From the NCBI GenBank assembly GCA_944382845.1, contig CALWNN010000038.1, forward strand, positions 53,350 through 117,349: DNA of 64,000 nt, read 5' to 3'. Positions 8,993-18,270 of the stretch are shown one piece after another. The notes under the pieces were generated by a model. It saw only the letters and a program-made list of their open reading frames with translations, searched no databases and had not been told where the DNA came from. Source of the stretch: an uncultured Clostridia bacterium. GTDB lineage: Bacteria > Bacillota > Clostridia > Oscillospirales > Ruminococcaceae. A program made the translations under genes and the position numbers. The stretch's first letter is position 1; every line of letters begins with the position of its first letter.

Positions 8993-9181
8993 TTACTTAT
9001 TTGAACCGGTCTTATAAGCGTCGATCATTTTCTTAACCATCTGACCGCCTACAGAACCTGCCTCACGTGAAGTAAGGTCTCCGTTGTAGCCCTGCTTAAG
9101 GTTAACTCCTACTTCGTTTGCAGCTTCCATCTTAAATCTTTCAAGGGTCTGTCTGCCCTGTTCTGTTGTAATACCTTTCAT
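8993..9181 (-). CDS. Alpha/beta-type small acid-soluble spore protein
   Basis: A 62-residue DNA-coating protein of dormant spores. It matches the family core: residues 16-30 (FKMEAANEVGVN) with the germination-protease type site, then the second conserved box LTSREAGSVGGQMVKKMI. It is slightly short and its ends vary, as usual. It is a single gene with its own terminator at 8944-8974. In this family expression is normally forespore-specific (sigma-G); a matching promoter was not pinned down in the AT-rich upstream DNA. It shows that the lineage has sporulation genes. Confidence 0.92.
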   Translation of the reverse strand: MKGITTEQGRQTLERFKMEAANEVGVNLKQGYNGDLTSREAGSVGGQMVKKMIDAYKTGSNK

Positions 9182-9328
9182 TTTTAAAACTCCTTTTTAT
9201 TTTTTTCGGGTTTGCTTTATTATTATTGCTTCGAGTTTCATTTTTTATTAGAGGAAATTCCTTGTTTTGCGTCAAAAAATTTCTTTTGAAATTTCAAAAA
9301 ACAATTTCCGAAAAATAATCGAAGTTTA

Positions 9329-9514
9329 TTTAAATCAGAACAAAGCTAAGACCATTGCAACTCGTCATTAACAATGACAAGTCATTGTTTAGAGTTTGCT
9401 TCTCAGGATTTCAGTATGGGATTCTCATCTAACCTACCACCGATAGATTGCATAGACCTTGCCTATAGAAGCATATCTGCCTGAATGGTGGGTGACATTG
9501 GCGACTTGGTTATA
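9329..9514 (-). repeat. Modular hairpin repeat, copy A
   Basis: A diverged copy of a dispersed repeat found eight times in the window. The tail end TTTAAATCAGAACAAAGC is at 9329 and the head end (minus strand TATAACCAAGTCGCC) begins at 9514. The head lies inside the 3' end of the nitrilase gene and encodes its last 16 residues. The middle is more degenerate than in copies B, F and H. Confidence 0.75.
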
Positions 9515-10338
9515 AGTTCACCATACTTTTCAGGGTGACGACAGACATTTCCCATAACTTCATTTTGACGATATTCACGAAGAAGATCCAAATCAAGGCT
9601 TACAATATAGATACCTTCTTCTTCAGGCGCTTCAAATATACACATATCTCTCGAACCCGGTTCATCACTAAGCCATGCAACGCCGTCAAACACGGTAGAG
9701 TGACCGTTACAGTCGGGATGACCTTTGGGATAGTTGCATGTGGCTATCGCAAGCATATTTTCATAAGCACGTGTACGCAGTGTACTCAGCCTGTTTATTT
9801 CCATAGGACAAGCATTTGGAGCAAGTATCAGTTCTGCTCCCTTACACATTAATATCCTTGCACTTTCAGGGAACTCTCTGTCAAAGCAAATCATACATCC
9901 GACAGTGACTGTTCCTTTATCGGTTTCAAGTACTGTTGTATAAAATTCATCTCCGGGAGAGAGCATTTTTTCAGCGTCAAAATCGCATATATGGACTTTT
10001 GAGTAATGAATCGCCTCATTACCGTTTTTATCAAAAACAACTATCGAATTCAACGGCTTTGGATAATGCTTTTCTAGAAAAGTTATGCCGATAGCCATTT
10101 TAAGTTTTTTTGCAAGGTCTTTAAATGCTGTCACAAAACGGTTTGTAAGACTCAGAGCCAGACTTTCTAAAAGTTCTGTATTCTGAGGGATATTATAACC
10201 GTTGCTCCACATTTCCGGAAACAGGGCGATATCCGCTCCCATTTCCTTAGCTTTTTTACAAGCATTGATTCCTTTTTCAAGCTGCTTGTTCCTGTCATTT
10301 TCTCCATAAAGCTGAAGCAAAGCGATTTTAAGTTTCAT
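9463..10338 (-). CDS. Carbon-nitrogen hydrolase (nitrilase superfamily amidase)
   Basis: A 291-residue cytoplasmic amidohydrolase of the nitrilase superfamily. The Glu-Lys-Cys triad is complete: Glu42 (ALFPEMWSNGYN), Lys114 (HYSKVHICDFD) and Cys151 (VGCMICFDREFPES). It fits the omega-amidase or N-carbamoylputrescine-amidase-like branches, but the substrate cannot be told. The last 16 residues (ITKSPMSPTIQADMLL) are encoded by the head of repeat copy A, so the original C-terminus seems to have been replaced or extended. The downstream gene is a spore protein and the upstream one a broken aldo-keto reductase; no functional link is apparent. Confidence 0.92.
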   Translation of the reverse strand: MKLKIALLQLYGENDRNKQLEKGINACKKAKEMGADIALFPEMWSNGYNIPQNTELLESLALSLTNRFVTAFKDLAKKLKMAIGITFLEKHYPKPLNSIVVFDKNGNEAIHYSKVHICDFDAEKMLSPGDEFYTTVLETDKGTVTVGCMICFDREFPESARILMCKGAELILAPNACPMEINRLSTLRTRAYENMLAIATCNYPKGHPDCNGHSTVFDGVAWLSDEPGSRDMCIFEAPEEEGIYIVSLDLDLLREYRQNEVMGNVCRHPEKYGELITKSPMSPTIQADMLL

Positions 10339-10380
10339 CTAAAATAAACTCTCCTTTGATTTACCAAAACAAAATCTCTT

Positions 10381-11223
10381 TTACGCTTTCTCATACTCCG
10401 GCTGCCATGCCGCAAATCCGGCAAGCGCCTCGTCGGTACGAATGTAATAACGGACTCCCTTATTCAGCTTTGCAATCTCCGCCATCTCGTCATCTGTCAG
10501 CTTGAAGTTGAGGATATCAAGATTATCTCTGATATGATCAAGATTTTTGCTGCCCGGAATCACAACAAAGCCCATCTGGGTGTGCCAGCGAAGGATTACC
10601 TGCGCCGGAGTCTTTCCGTACTTCTCGCCAAGCTTAACAAAGATCGCTTCCTCCATCAGAGACTTATCGCCATGTCCCAGCGGATACCATGACATCAATT
10701 TGATTCCATATTTGTCCAACGTTTTACGCAGTTCCTCCTGTGTAAAATAGGGATGCGCTTCTGCCTGCATAAACTGAGGTGCGATTTCCCACTTCCGGCT
10801 GAGTTCATCGAGATACTCGCCTTCAAAGTTGGAGATGCCGATTGCTTTTGCCTTGCCGTCACGGTACGCCTTTTCAAGCTGTCTGTAGCCTGCAAGCCAG
10901 TTTCCGGCAGGCTGATGAATAAAAAGAAGATCCACATAATCTACGCCAAGACGCTCCAGATTTTCATCCACCGCATTCTCGTTTTCAAATTCGCTTGCCC
11001 AGAGTTTTGTGGACAGGAACACTTTTTCTCTCGGAACGCCGCTTTCTTTGATTCCTCATCCAACCGCTCTCTCGTTTACGTAAGCGTTTGCAGTATCAAC
11101 GCACTCATAACCCATTTTGAGCGCCTCTCTGACGCTTACCTCTGCGTCTGCCGGGGAAATCATAAAAGTTCCGAGTCCGATAACCGGGCATTTGTTTCCG
11201 TTGTTCAATGTTACATATTCCAT
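10381..11223 (-). pseudogene. Aldo/keto reductase interrupted by an in-frame TGA
   Basis: The complete frame would encode a 280-residue NADPH-dependent aldo/keto reductase starting at ATG 11223 (MEYVTLNNGNKCPVIGLGTF). Catalytic Asp43 and Tyr48 (DTANAYVNERAVG), Lys (LSTKLWA) and His (LLFIHQPAGNW) are all present. Codon 56 is TGA (11058-11056) where relatives usually have Arg (AVGRGI), so a single CGA-to-TGA change explains it; there is no frameshift. The downstream part stays open for 225 codons and could start at an internal GTG (11022), but such a product lacks Asp43 and Tyr48. It follows a TetR gene by 23 nt. Both look more GC-rich than their neighbours, suggesting import. Confidence 0.85.
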
Positions 11224-11246
11224 TTGAATATCCTCCTTTATGATAT

Positions 11247-11864
11247 TTATAGTCTGTAGGTTTCAATCGCAGCTTTGAATACTGTTTCACATAAGGCATC
11301 AGTTTTTTCAGAGCCCTTAACTTCACTGTCTGTCATACACCAGGCAATCATCAGCCCATAAAGTTGGGCATTGATGAACAGAGCAAAATCGTCAATTGGC
11401 ACATTGCTTTTCAATTCTCCACGCTTTACCGCTTCTTCAAGAATGGACTGCACGGCACGGTAGTCATACCTGTACTTTGTGATCTCTTCCCAGCCAAGCA
11501 GCATATTGTTGGGGGAAAGGTTGTTCCTGACCCACTGCCTGCATATTTCGATTCCCGTTTCCTCAATGTCGCCCAGGAAATGCCCGCAATAGTACCGCAG
11601 CCTGTCCAGGATATCCTTGTCTTTCATTCCGTTCACAATCTCCGCAAGGCGGTAGAAATCTGTCTTGTTCAGTTCCTCTACCACATCTTCCTTCTTTTTA
11701 AAGTAGGTGTAAAACGATCCTATGGAAACTCCGGCCTCTTTTACGATATCGTCAATGGACGTGTTTTCAAAGCCTTTTTCCGCAATCAGAACCTTTGCCG
11801 CATTCAGGATTTTCTTTCTTGTCTCTACTGCACGGACTTGTCTGCTTGTCATTCTTTTCTCCAA
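11247..11864 (-). CDS. TetR/AcrR family transcriptional regulator
   Basis: A 205-residue repressor with an N-terminal helix-turn-helix (about 12-60: RKKILNAAKVLIAEKGFENTS then IVKEAGVSIGSFYTYFKKKED) and a variable ligand-binding C-terminal domain. It probably controls itself and the aldo/keto reductase that follows in the same operon. An ATTCAATGAAT palindrome at 11917-11927 upstream of the gene could be its operator (inference). The ligand is unknown. Codon use appears more GC-rich than in most of the window. Confidence 0.92.
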   Translation of the reverse strand: MEKRMTSRQVRAVETRKKILNAAKVLIAEKGFENTSIDDIVKEAGVSIGSFYTYFKKKEDVVEELNKTDFYRLAEIVNGMKDKDILDRLRYYCGHFLGDIEETGIEICRQWVRNNLSPNNMLLGWEEITKYRYDYRAVQSILEEAVKRGELKSNVPIDDFALFINAQLYGLMIAWCMTDSEVKGSEKTDALCETVFKAAIETYRL

Positions 11865-12053
11865 ATTGATGCCTCCTTTTTTCTGCTGTTTTAATAATAA
11901 CGCAAAGCCGAATTAGATTCAATGAATTTTATTCAGTTTTATATAAACTTTTTGTGAACAGCAAAAAACGCTCCACCTAAGCTATCCATTGAAAGAAATC
12001 GCCTATTGAGGTTTTAAAAACTGATTCTTCCTTTAAGTTTGCGCTCAAAGCAT

Positions 12054-12326
12054 TTAAATCGGAGCAAAGCGTTGATAAGGATGTCTGCTTTTCAGCAGAC
12101 AGGCTTAATCACGTTGCGACGAAAAGCAATCTGTCGCTGACTGCAGCAAGCTGCAGATAGGAGCTTTGCTCCTCAGTTTTTCAGTGGGGGTTTTAATCCC
12201 CCACTGAAAAACTGAATGGAACCCCGCCTCCTATAGGAGGCAGATCATCCAATAGGAGGCGGACCCGCCTAATATGAGGCAGACCTGCCGAATACTCGGC
12301 AGGGGGACATCGGCGACTTAGTTATA
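12054..12326 (-). repeat. Modular hairpin repeat, copy B (long form)
   Basis: The longest copy. Minus-strand order: head TATAACTAAGTCGCC (from 12326); a run of small hairpins (TGCCGAGTATTCGGCA, GCCTCATATTAGGC, GCCTCCTATTGGATGA, CTGCCTCCTATAGGAGGC); a large hairpin with arms CAGTTTTTCAGTGGGGG and CCCCCACTGAAAAACTG; an inner block bounded by GGAGCAAAGC and GCTTTGCTCC; then the TTTAAATC end. The head starts 12 nt after the rubrerythrin stop codon. No open frame in it looks real. Together with 11865-12053, which holds no other gene, it fills the gap between tetR and rubrerythrin. Confidence 0.9.
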
Positions 12327-12338
12327 TATGTTCTATAA

Positions 12339-12884
12339 TTACTTGAAGTATCTGTCGTAAAGTCCCTTGAATCCACAGCCGTGTCTTGCTTCGTCCTTAG
12401 CCATTTCGTGAACAGTATCATGAACAGCGTCATAGCCAAGTTCCTTAGCCTTCTTGGCAAGAACCATCTTTCCTTCACAAGCGCCGTTTTCTGCCATATA
12501 TCTGAGTTCAAGATTCTTCTTTGTGGAAGGTGTAACAACTTCGCCGAGAAGCTCTGCAAATTTAGCAGCATGCTCAGCTTCCTCCCATGCAGCCTTCTCA
12601 TAATAAAGACCAACTTCAGGATAACCTTCTCTGTATGCTACTCTCGCCATTGCAAGGTACATACCTACTTCTGAACATTCACCGTTGAAGTTTTCTCTGA
12701 GTCCTGCAACAACTTCTTCATCAAGACCCTGTGCAACGCCTACCTTGTGCTGGTCAGCCCAAGAAAGCTCTGTATCTTCAACCTTGTTGAACTTGTCAGC
12801 TCCTGCGCCGCAAAGAGGACACTTTTCAGGAGCAGCTTCTCCTTCGTATACATATCCGCATACTGAACATACCCATTTAATCAT
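12339..12884 (-). CDS. Reverse rubrerythrin (rubredoxin domain first)
   Basis: Oxidative-stress protein of anaerobes that reduces hydrogen peroxide and can feed O2 detoxification. Residues 1-35 form a rubredoxin-like iron site with [10 protein letters not shown] and [11 protein letters not shown]. Residues about 55-178 form the di-iron ferritin-like domain with [23 protein letters not shown] and [12 protein letters not shown] supplying Glu/His ligands. The rubredoxin-first order marks the reverse rubrerythrins of clostridia. It is a single gene behind a consensus promoter that holds a palindromic operator (12948-12976), so regulation by a peroxide or redox sensor is likely. Confidence 0.95.
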   Translation of the reverse strand: MIKWVCSVCGYVYEGEAAPEKCPLCGAGADKFNKVEDTELSWADQHKVGVAQGLDEEVVAGLRENFNGECSEVGMYLAMARVAYREGYPEVGLYYEKAAWEEAEHAAKFAELLGEVVTPSTKKNLELRYMAENGACEGKMVLAKKAKELGYDAVHDTVHEMAKDEARHGCGFKGLYDRYFK

Positions 12885-12947
12885 GATAACATACCTCCGT
12901 TTTAAATTATTTTCTTATTTCAATATCCAAGCTGTAAGCTTAAATAA

Positions 12948-12976
12948 AGTATACCATATCGGTATAGTTGTGTCAA
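12948..12976 (-). promoter_or_regulatory. Rubrerythrin promoter with embedded palindrome
   Basis: On the minus strand TTGACA (12976-12971) and TATACT (12953-12948) are 17 nt apart. The palindrome TATACCATATCGGTATA (12950-12966, plus strand) fills the spacer and overlaps the -10, an ideal repressor site. It does not match the usual PerR box closely, so the regulator is open. Confidence 0.75.
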
Positions 12977-13099
12977 GAGGAAATTATAAACATTTTATGA
13001 ATTTATGAATTCAACTCTTCTTCAGACAAACAACTTTTCCCGCTATAACAACTATTGAAATTTTTCTCGGCATTAACTTTTAAGAAGTCGAAACTAAAC

Positions 13100-13208
13100 T
13101 TTAAATCGGAGCAAAGCTCCTCAGTTTTTCAGTGGGGACTAAAACCACACTGAAAAACTGAATGCAACCCTGCCGTTTAGGCAGGGGGACATCGGCGACT
13201 TGGTTATA
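13100..13208 (-). repeat. Modular hairpin repeat, copy C (minimal form)
   Basis: The shortest copy with both ends intact: TTTAAATC at 13100, a tight GGAGCAAAGCTCC hairpin, the CAGTTTTTCAGTGGGG hairpin, one TGCCGTTTAGGCA module, and the head ending at 13208. Compared with it, copies B and H carry insertions inside the GGAGC/GCTCC hairpin and extra small modules. It lies between the divergent rubrerythrin and asparaginase genes; the rest of that gap holds their promoters. Confidence 0.9.
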
Positions 13209-13304
13209 ATCCTTTACAAACTTTCTCCTTTATTGTATTTTAACAAATAAACATTCATTTTTTATGACTATTTTATAAATTTTGATATTCCATTGCTTTT
13301 TCCT

Positions 13305-13333
13305 TTGACAAAAATGTCGTATGGGTTTACAAT
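13305..13333 (+). promoter_or_regulatory. Promoter of the asparaginase gene
   Basis: TTGACA (13305-13310) and TACAAT (13328-13333) are 17 nt apart, 39 nt upstream of the asparaginase start. It probably also serves the small membrane protein and ung genes that follow. Confidence 0.75.
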
Positions 13334-13372
13334 CATTATTATAGAAAAACCGCGAAGGAGAGTATTGCACTC

Positions 13373-14254
13373 ATGAAAATACTTGTTATCCATACAGGAG
13401 GAACTATTGCTTCTTCTTATTCGCCTACTTCAGTTACTCTTAAAGACAACAAAGCCTTCTCGCTTGCAGATGATTTCACCGATATAGACTTTACTCAAAG
13501 ACTTTTAATGAATGTTCTGAGCGAAAATATGGAGCTTTCAAAAATAAATGAAATTTGCAGGGCTTTATATGAGGCTGCGAGTAAAAGAGATCATGACGGC
13601 ATTATCCTTACCCATGGGTCTGATACGTTGAGCTATACGGCTGCCTTCTGCGAGCAGATGCTTGGCGGAACGCCTGTTCCCATCATCCTCACTGCGGCTG
13701 ATCATCCCCTTGAGGATCCGATCTCTAACGGCAGGGATAATTTCAAAGCTGCGGTAGAGATCATAAAGGCAGGAAAACCGGGAGTTTACGTTGCATGGAA
13801 AAATCAAAAAGAACCTACTTTTTGCTGTCACGGCGGAAACATTTGTGAAGCCGACCCCTACAGCGACAGCTTTTCATGTTTTATGCCTGAAGAAAAATAT
13901 GTTCCTTGTGACAGGTTTGAATTTATACCTCTTGAAAAACAGGTTTTGCTGATAAGATGTTATCCCTCAATTGATTTCAGGTGCTATGAAATGAAAAGCT
14001 TCAGCGCAGCTGTCATTTATCTTTATCACAGCGCAACAGCGCCTACCGAGGGAGAAGGATCCATATGCGAATTTATAAAAAGGTGCAGAAAAAAGTCAAA
14101 GAATATTTATCTTGCAAGCATAAAAAAAGGTGTAAAAATTTACGAAACGGCAGAAAATTTCCTTTCTCTCGGAGGAATCTCAATTTATGATTCATCTGTT
14201 GAAACGGCTTATGCAAAGGCTGTAATAAGGGAAAACAGGTTGACAAAGCTGTAA
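13373..14254 (+). CDS. Asparaginase/glutaminase family protein
   Basis: Predicted to hydrolyse L-asparagine (or a related amide) to aspartate and ammonia. It carries the two family active-site boxes: TGGTIAS near the N-terminus (9-15) and ILTHGSDTLSYTA (about 76-90) with the Thr-Asp pair; NGRDNFKAAVEII follows. At 293 residues it is shorter than typical type I/II enzymes (about 325-350), the C-terminal domain being compact. There is no signal peptide, so it is cytoplasmic. The start is at ATG 13373 behind GAAGGAGAG. Confidence 0.88.
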   Translation: MKILVIHTGGTIASSYSPTSVTLKDNKAFSLADDFTDIDFTQRLLMNVLSENMELSKINEICRALYEAASKRDHDGIILTHGSDTLSYTAAFCEQMLGGTPVPIILTAADHPLEDPISNGRDNFKAAVEIIKAGKPGVYVAWKNQKEPTFCCHGGNICEADPYSDSFSCFMPEEKYVPCDRFEFIPLEKQVLLIRCYPSIDFRCYEMKSFSAAVIYLYHSATAPTEGEGSICEFIKRCRKKSKNIYLASIKKGVKIYETAENFLSLGGISIYDSSVETAYAKAVIRENRLTKL

Positions 14255-14326
14255 TAAAGATGTATAATTTATTAAGGTAACACAGCACAGCTACCGCCTT
14301 TATAACATTTTTGAAAGGAAATAATT

Positions 14327-14569
14327 ATGGCTACAAATAAAAAGCGTAAAAGAAAAAACACCAACAGAAATCATGCCAATAAAAATAAGACTGTTGATGT
14401 TTCGACTCAGATAAAAGCGGCTGAAAAAGCCGGCTCATTGTCTGCATACTCATACGGTTACAGCAAGAAAGACAAAGCCAAGAAAACATTTGTCAGAGTA
14501 ATCGCTCTTGCACTGGCAGCGATTCTTGTTCTCGGATTTGTGGTTTCTGCCGCATTTTCACTTTACTGA
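14327..14569 (+). CDS. Small basic single-pass membrane protein, unknown
   Basis: An 80-residue protein with a very basic N-terminus (KKRKRKNTNRNHANKNK), a soluble middle and one C-terminal membrane helix (about 56-78: VIALALAAILVLGFVVSAAF). GAAAGGAAAT lies upstream of the ATG. It is followed 9 nt later by ung and preceded by asparaginase, likely in one transcript. The family was not recognised and no function is proposed. Confidence 0.75.
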   Translation: MATNKKRKRKNTNRNHANKNKTVDVSTQIKAAEKAGSLSAYSYGYSKKDKAKKTFVRVIALALAAILVLGFVVSAAFSLY

Positions 14570-14578
14570 TATACGACT

Positions 14579-15247
14579 ATGGTAAATCTGCAAAACGATT
14601 GGGACGGTATCCTTTGCGATGAGTTTAAAAAGGAATACTACCTTAAACTAAGAGAATTTTTAAAGTACGAATATACTCATTATCATATCTATCCCGATAT
14701 GTACGATATCTTCAACTCGCTTAAATATGCGCCCTACGGCAGGATAAAGGCTGTCATTATCGGACAGGATCCTTATCATCAGCCGGGACAGGCTCACGGG
14801 CTTTGCTTTTCCGTAAAAAAGGGAGTTAAGATTCCGCCTTCACTTGTTAATATTTACAAGGAGCTTGAAAGCGATCTGGGCATACCTCCTGCAAGCCACG
14901 GGGAGCTTACCTGTTGGGCAAAACAAGGAATACTGATGTTAAACAACGTACTTACCGTTCGTGAGGGTCTGCCAAATTCCCACAGAGGAAAAGGGTGGGA
15001 GATCTTTACGGACAAAATTATCGAGATACTTAACACACACAATGCTCCGATTGCGTTTTTGCTCTGGGGAGCAAACGCCAGAGAAAAAGCTAAAAAAATC
15101 ACAAACCCGATTCATTTAAAGCTCACTGCGGCACACCCAAGCCCTCTTTCCGCTTATAATGGCTTTTTCGGATGCAGACACTTTTCAAAGACGAATGAGT
15201 TTTTAATTAACAACGGCATCGAGCCGATTGACTGGCAAGTAAAATAA
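14579..15247 (+). CDS. ung: Uracil-DNA glycosylase, family 1
   Basis: Removes uracil from DNA as the first step of base excision repair. The water-activating loop GQDPYHQPGQAHGLCFSV (62-79, Asp64), the LLWGANA strand and the leucine loop HPSPLSAYNGFFGCRHFSKTN are all intact. The length of 222 is normal. It lies 9 nt after the small membrane protein gene; a shared bidirectional terminator (15259-15295) separates it from the convergent pflA. Confidence 0.97.
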   Translation: MVNLQNDWDGILCDEFKKEYYLKLREFLKYEYTHYHIYPDMYDIFNSLKYAPYGRIKAVIIGQDPYHQPGQAHGLCFSVKKGVKIPPSLVNIYKELESDLGIPPASHGELTCWAKQGILMLNNVLTVREGLPNSHRGKGWEIFTDKIIEILNTHNAPIAFLLWGANAREKAKKITNPIHLKLTAAHPSPLSAYNGFFGCRHFSKTNEFLINNGIEPIDWQVK

Positions 15248-15258
15248 CAATAACATAA

Positions 15259-15295
15259 CCCTCCGCCTTGTATAAAAGCGGAGGGCTATTTTTTT
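15259..15295 (+). terminator. Terminator between ung and pflA
   Basis: CCCTCCGC and GCGGAGGG form an 8-bp GC-rich stem with an 11-nt loop, followed by CTATTTTTTT. It ends the asparaginase-ung transcript; the opposite side has only a weaker T tract for pflA. Confidence 0.85.
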
Positions 15296-15995
15296 ACATC
15301 ATCATTTCAAGCCCGGCAATGGTTTCCGGTGAAGTCTCGGGATATATTTCAAAGGGAAATTTAATTTTCAGATTTTCATACTTTGAAGTGCATAGCTTTC
15401 TGAAAGGGAGAAATTCCACACGCTTTACATTTTCCCTGCCCCTTAAAATTTCCTTTAAGCGTAAAACGTTTTCTTTATTGTCGTTAATCCCCTCAACAAT
15501 TACCTGCCTTATCCACACGGGAATATTTTCTTTTGTCAACTTGTCCAGAAAGCGAATCACCGGCGCATATTCCCAGTGAATATACTTTTTGTATTCCTCT
15601 TCGCTTGTCATTTTTATATCAAGCAGAACAAGGTCGGTAACTTCTAAAAGTTTGTCCTCAGCGTCACATTCTACCCCTCCGCTTGTGTCAAGGCAAGTAT
15701 TTATCCCCTCTTTTCGGCAAAGAGAAAACACTTCCTTTACAAACTCGCCCTGCATCAGCGGTTCACCTCCGGAAATAGTTATTCCTCCCTTTTCTCCGAA
15801 ATAGCTTTTGTACCTTTTCGCCTTTTTTACAATTTCCTCGGGAGTGTAGACATCACCTTTGTGAAACTCCCAAGTGTCGGGATTGTGGCAATATCCGCAT
15901 CTTAAAGGACAGCCTTGCATGAAAACAAGAAATCTTACCCCCGGACCGTCAAGAGTGCCCATTGACTGAATTGAATTTACATATCCTTTTGTCAT
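15294..15995 (-). CDS. pflA: Pyruvate formate-lyase activating enzyme (radical SAM)
   Basis: Radical-SAM activase that installs the glycyl radical on pyruvate formate-lyase. The 4Fe-4S motif is GCPLRCGYCHNPDTW (CxxxCxxC, about residues 29-43). GGITISGGEPLMQ and LDTSGG follow as in the family. At 233 residues it has normal length. It is 9 nt after pflB on the same strand, a standard pflBA operon, and acts only under anaerobic conditions. Confidence 0.96.
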   Translation of the reverse strand: MTKGYVNSIQSMGTLDGPGVRFLVFMQGCPLRCGYCHNPDTWEFHKGDVYTPEEIVKKAKRYKSYFGEKGGITISGGEPLMQGEFVKEVFSLCRKEGINTCLDTSGGVECDAEDKLLEVTDLVLLDIKMTSEEEYKKYIHWEYAPVIRFLDKLTKENIPVWIRQVIVEGINDNKENVLRLKEILRGRENVKRVEFLPFRKLCTSKYENLKIKFPFEIYPETSPETIAGLEMMM

Positions 15996-16004
15996 GACTT
16001 TCCC

Positions 16005-18239
16005 TTACATTTTGTCGTGGAAGGTTCTTGAAATAACTTCCTTTTGCTGTTCCTTTGAAAGCTTATGGAAGTTTACCGCATAGCCCGATACGCGAATGGT
16101 AAGATTGGGGTATGCCTGAGGATCCTCGTAAGCCTCAATAAGCTTTTCACGGTTAAGAACATTCACGTTTATGTGGTGTGACATCTGAGAAAAATATCCG
16201 TCAAGAATGTGTACAAGATTTTCAATTCTTTCCTCTGCTGTGTTTCCGAGAGTCTGAGGAGTAATGGAAAATGTGTTTGAAATTCCGTCACGGCAACAGC
16301 TGTATGGAAGCTTTGCAACAGAATTGAGAGAAGCAAGCGCTCCGTTTGTTTCTCGATTGTGCATGGGATTTGCTCCGGGAGCAAAAGGCTCTCCCTTCTT
16401 TCTTCCGTCCGGAGTTGAACCTGTTTTCTTTCCGTAAACAACGTTGGAGGTGATTGTAAGAGCCGAAAGAGTATGCTTTGCGCCTCTGTATGCGGGCGTC
16501 TTGCAAAGCTCGGCATAGACCTGCTCCAGAAGCTCGACTGCAATCATATCCGCTTTATCGTCGTCGTTTCCGTACTTAGGAAAATCTCCTGTTGTAACAA
16601 AGTCAGTCACATATCCCTCCTCGTCAGCAACAGGCTTTACATTTGCAAATTTTATTGCGCTGAGGGAATCGGTGATAACGGAAAGCCCTGCAACTCCAAA
16701 CGCCATAAGCCTTTCAACGTCTGTATCGTGAAGCGCCATCTGAGTTTTTTCGTAAGCGTACTTGTCGTGCATATAATGTATAACGTTCATTGTGTTCACA
16801 TAAAGCTTGCAAAGCCATGTAAGATAAACGTCAAGTCTTGCCTTTACCTCAAAATAATCAAGCCTGTCGCCTGCAAGAGGCTTCATCTGAGGTCCTATAT
16901 GAGTCTTGAAAACATTGTCGTATCCGCCGTTTATAGCAAGAAGGAGAAGCTTTGGAAGATTGAATCTTGCACCAAAAAACTGCATCTGCTTTCCTATCTT
17001 CATTGCGGAAACACAGCAGGCAATACCATAGTCGTCCCCGTACATCGGACGCATAAGGTCATCGTTTTCGTACTGAATGGAATCTGTGTCGATTGATACC
17101 TTGGCGCAGAATTCCTTGAAAGCCGCAGGAAGCTGCTGCGACCAGAGTACAGTAAGATTAGGCTCAGGAGCGGAACCTAAATTATACAGGGTGTTTAACA
17201 TTCTGTAAGAGGTCTTTGAAACAAGAGTTCTGCCGTCCTCTCCCATTCCGCCTACGCTTTCGGTTATCCACATGGGGTCGCCTCCGAAAAGTTCGTTGTA
17301 TTCGGGAGTTCTCAGATGTCTTGCCATTCTCAGCTTCATTACAAAGTCGTCGATTATCTCCTGTGCGCCTGTTTCGTCAAGTATTCCCTTCTCCATATCC
17401 CTTTCAAAGTAAATATCAAAGAATGTGGAAACCCGTCCAAGACTCATTGCGGCGCCGTTCTGCTCCTTGTTTGCCGCAAGGTATGCAAAGTATGTCCACT
17501 GAACAGCTTCTTTTGCATTGGAAGCGGGAAGCGAAATGTCATAGCCGTAGCTTTGCGCCATCTGCTTTAGCTTTCCAAGAAAGTTTATCTGCTGATAAAG
17601 CTCTTCCGAAAGTCTTATATTGTCAACATCCATGAAGTTCTCGCCCTTTTTCTTCTTGTCGGCGGTTTTCATTTCAATAAGCTTGTCAATTCCGTAAAGA
17701 GCAACTCTTCTGTAGTCGCCTATTATCCTTCCCCTGCCGTAAGCGTCGGGAAGTCCCGTAATGATACCGCAGTGTCTTGCAGCTTTCATTTCATCTGTGT
17801 AAACTCTGAAAACGCCGTCGTTGTGGGTGGTTCTGTAAGTGAAGTATTCTTCGATGTCCTCTCCGAGCTTTCTTCCGTAAGCCTCGCAGGCGCTTCTTGC
17901 CATTCTGATTCCGCCAAAAGGATTTACCCCTCTTTTCAAAGGAGCGTCCGTCTGAAGTCCGACAATGATCTCCTCGTCCTTGTCAAGATAGCCGGGAGCG
18001 TAATTACAAAGGGAAGATACCGTTGTGGTGTCTATATCAAGCACTCCGCCGTTTTCCATTTCCTTTTTCAAAAGCTTGTTAAGCTTTGCCATAAGCCTTG
18101 AGGTTCTTTCGGTAGGTCCCGAGAGAAAGTCGGAGTTTCCCTCATACGGCTTGTAATTTGTTCTGATAAACTCTCTGACGTTTATTTCTTCCTGCCAGAG
18201 TCCGCCCTCAAAACCATTCCACTGATTGAAATTCATCAT
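16005..18239 (-). CDS. pflB: Formate C-acetyltransferase (pyruvate formate-lyase)
   Basis: Glycyl-radical enzyme converting pyruvate and CoA to acetyl-CoA and formate, the main fermentative route here together with acetate kinase at 39.4 kb. The active-site Cys pair is in GIACCVSAM (about residues 408-409) and the radical glycine in [10 protein letters not shown] (about 718). The start is set at ATG 18239 (744 residues), with AAGGAAG upstream; a longer frame would run into the leader terminator. A ZTP riboswitch precedes the gene, tying it to one-carbon metabolism, where formate feeds 10-formyl-THF and purine synthesis. Confidence 0.97.
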   Translation of the reverse strand: MMNFNQWNGFEGGLWQEEINVREFIRTNYKPYEGNSDFLSGPTERTSRLMAKLNKLLKKEMENGGVLDIDTTTVSSLCNYAPGYLDKDEEIIVGLQTDAPLKRGVNPFGGIRMARSACEAYGRKLGEDIEEYFTYRTTHNDGVFRVYTDEMKAARHCGIITGLPDAYGRGRIIGDYRRVALYGIDKLIEMKTADKKKKGENFMDVDNIRLSEELYQQINFLGKLKQMAQSYGYDISLPASNAKEAVQWTYFAYLAANKEQNGAAMSLGRVSTFFDIYFERDMEKGILDETGAQEIIDDFVMKLRMARHLRTPEYNELFGGDPMWITESVGGMGEDGRTLVSKTSYRMLNTLYNLGSAPEPNLTVLWSQQLPAAFKEFCAKVSIDTDSIQYENDDLMRPMYGDDYGIACCVSAMKIGKQMQFFGARFNLPKLLLLAINGGYDNVFKTHIGPQMKPLAGDRLDYFEVKARLDVYLTWLCKLYVNTMNVIHYMHDKYAYEKTQMALHDTDVERLMAFGVAGLSVITDSLSAIKFANVKPVADEEGYVTDFVTTGDFPKYGNDDDKADMIAVELLEQVYAELCKTPAYRGAKHTLSALTITSNVVYGKKTGSTPDGRKKGEPFAPGANPMHNRETNGALASLNSVAKLPYSCCRDGISNTFSITPQTLGNTAEERIENLVHILDGYFSQMSHHINVNVLNREKLIEAYEDPQAYPNLTIRVSGYAVNFHKLSKEQQKEVISRTFHDKM

Positions 18240-18270
18240 AAGACATCTTCCTTTCGTAAAAAGTTCAAAT

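Noticed and set aside
11056-11058. TGA in the aldo/keto reductase as selenocysteine
   Set aside because: Relatives have Arg here, no SECIS-like hairpin was seen directly downstream, and no function needs Sec at this position.
10753-11894. Two + strand frames of 168 and 176 codons opposite the reductase and tetR genes
   Set aside because: Both are antisense to recognisable genes and show no protein-like motifs.
16473-17096. 207-codon + strand frame inside pflB
   Set aside because: It is the antisense shadow of a highly conserved gene, with no ribosome-binding site or recognisable motif.
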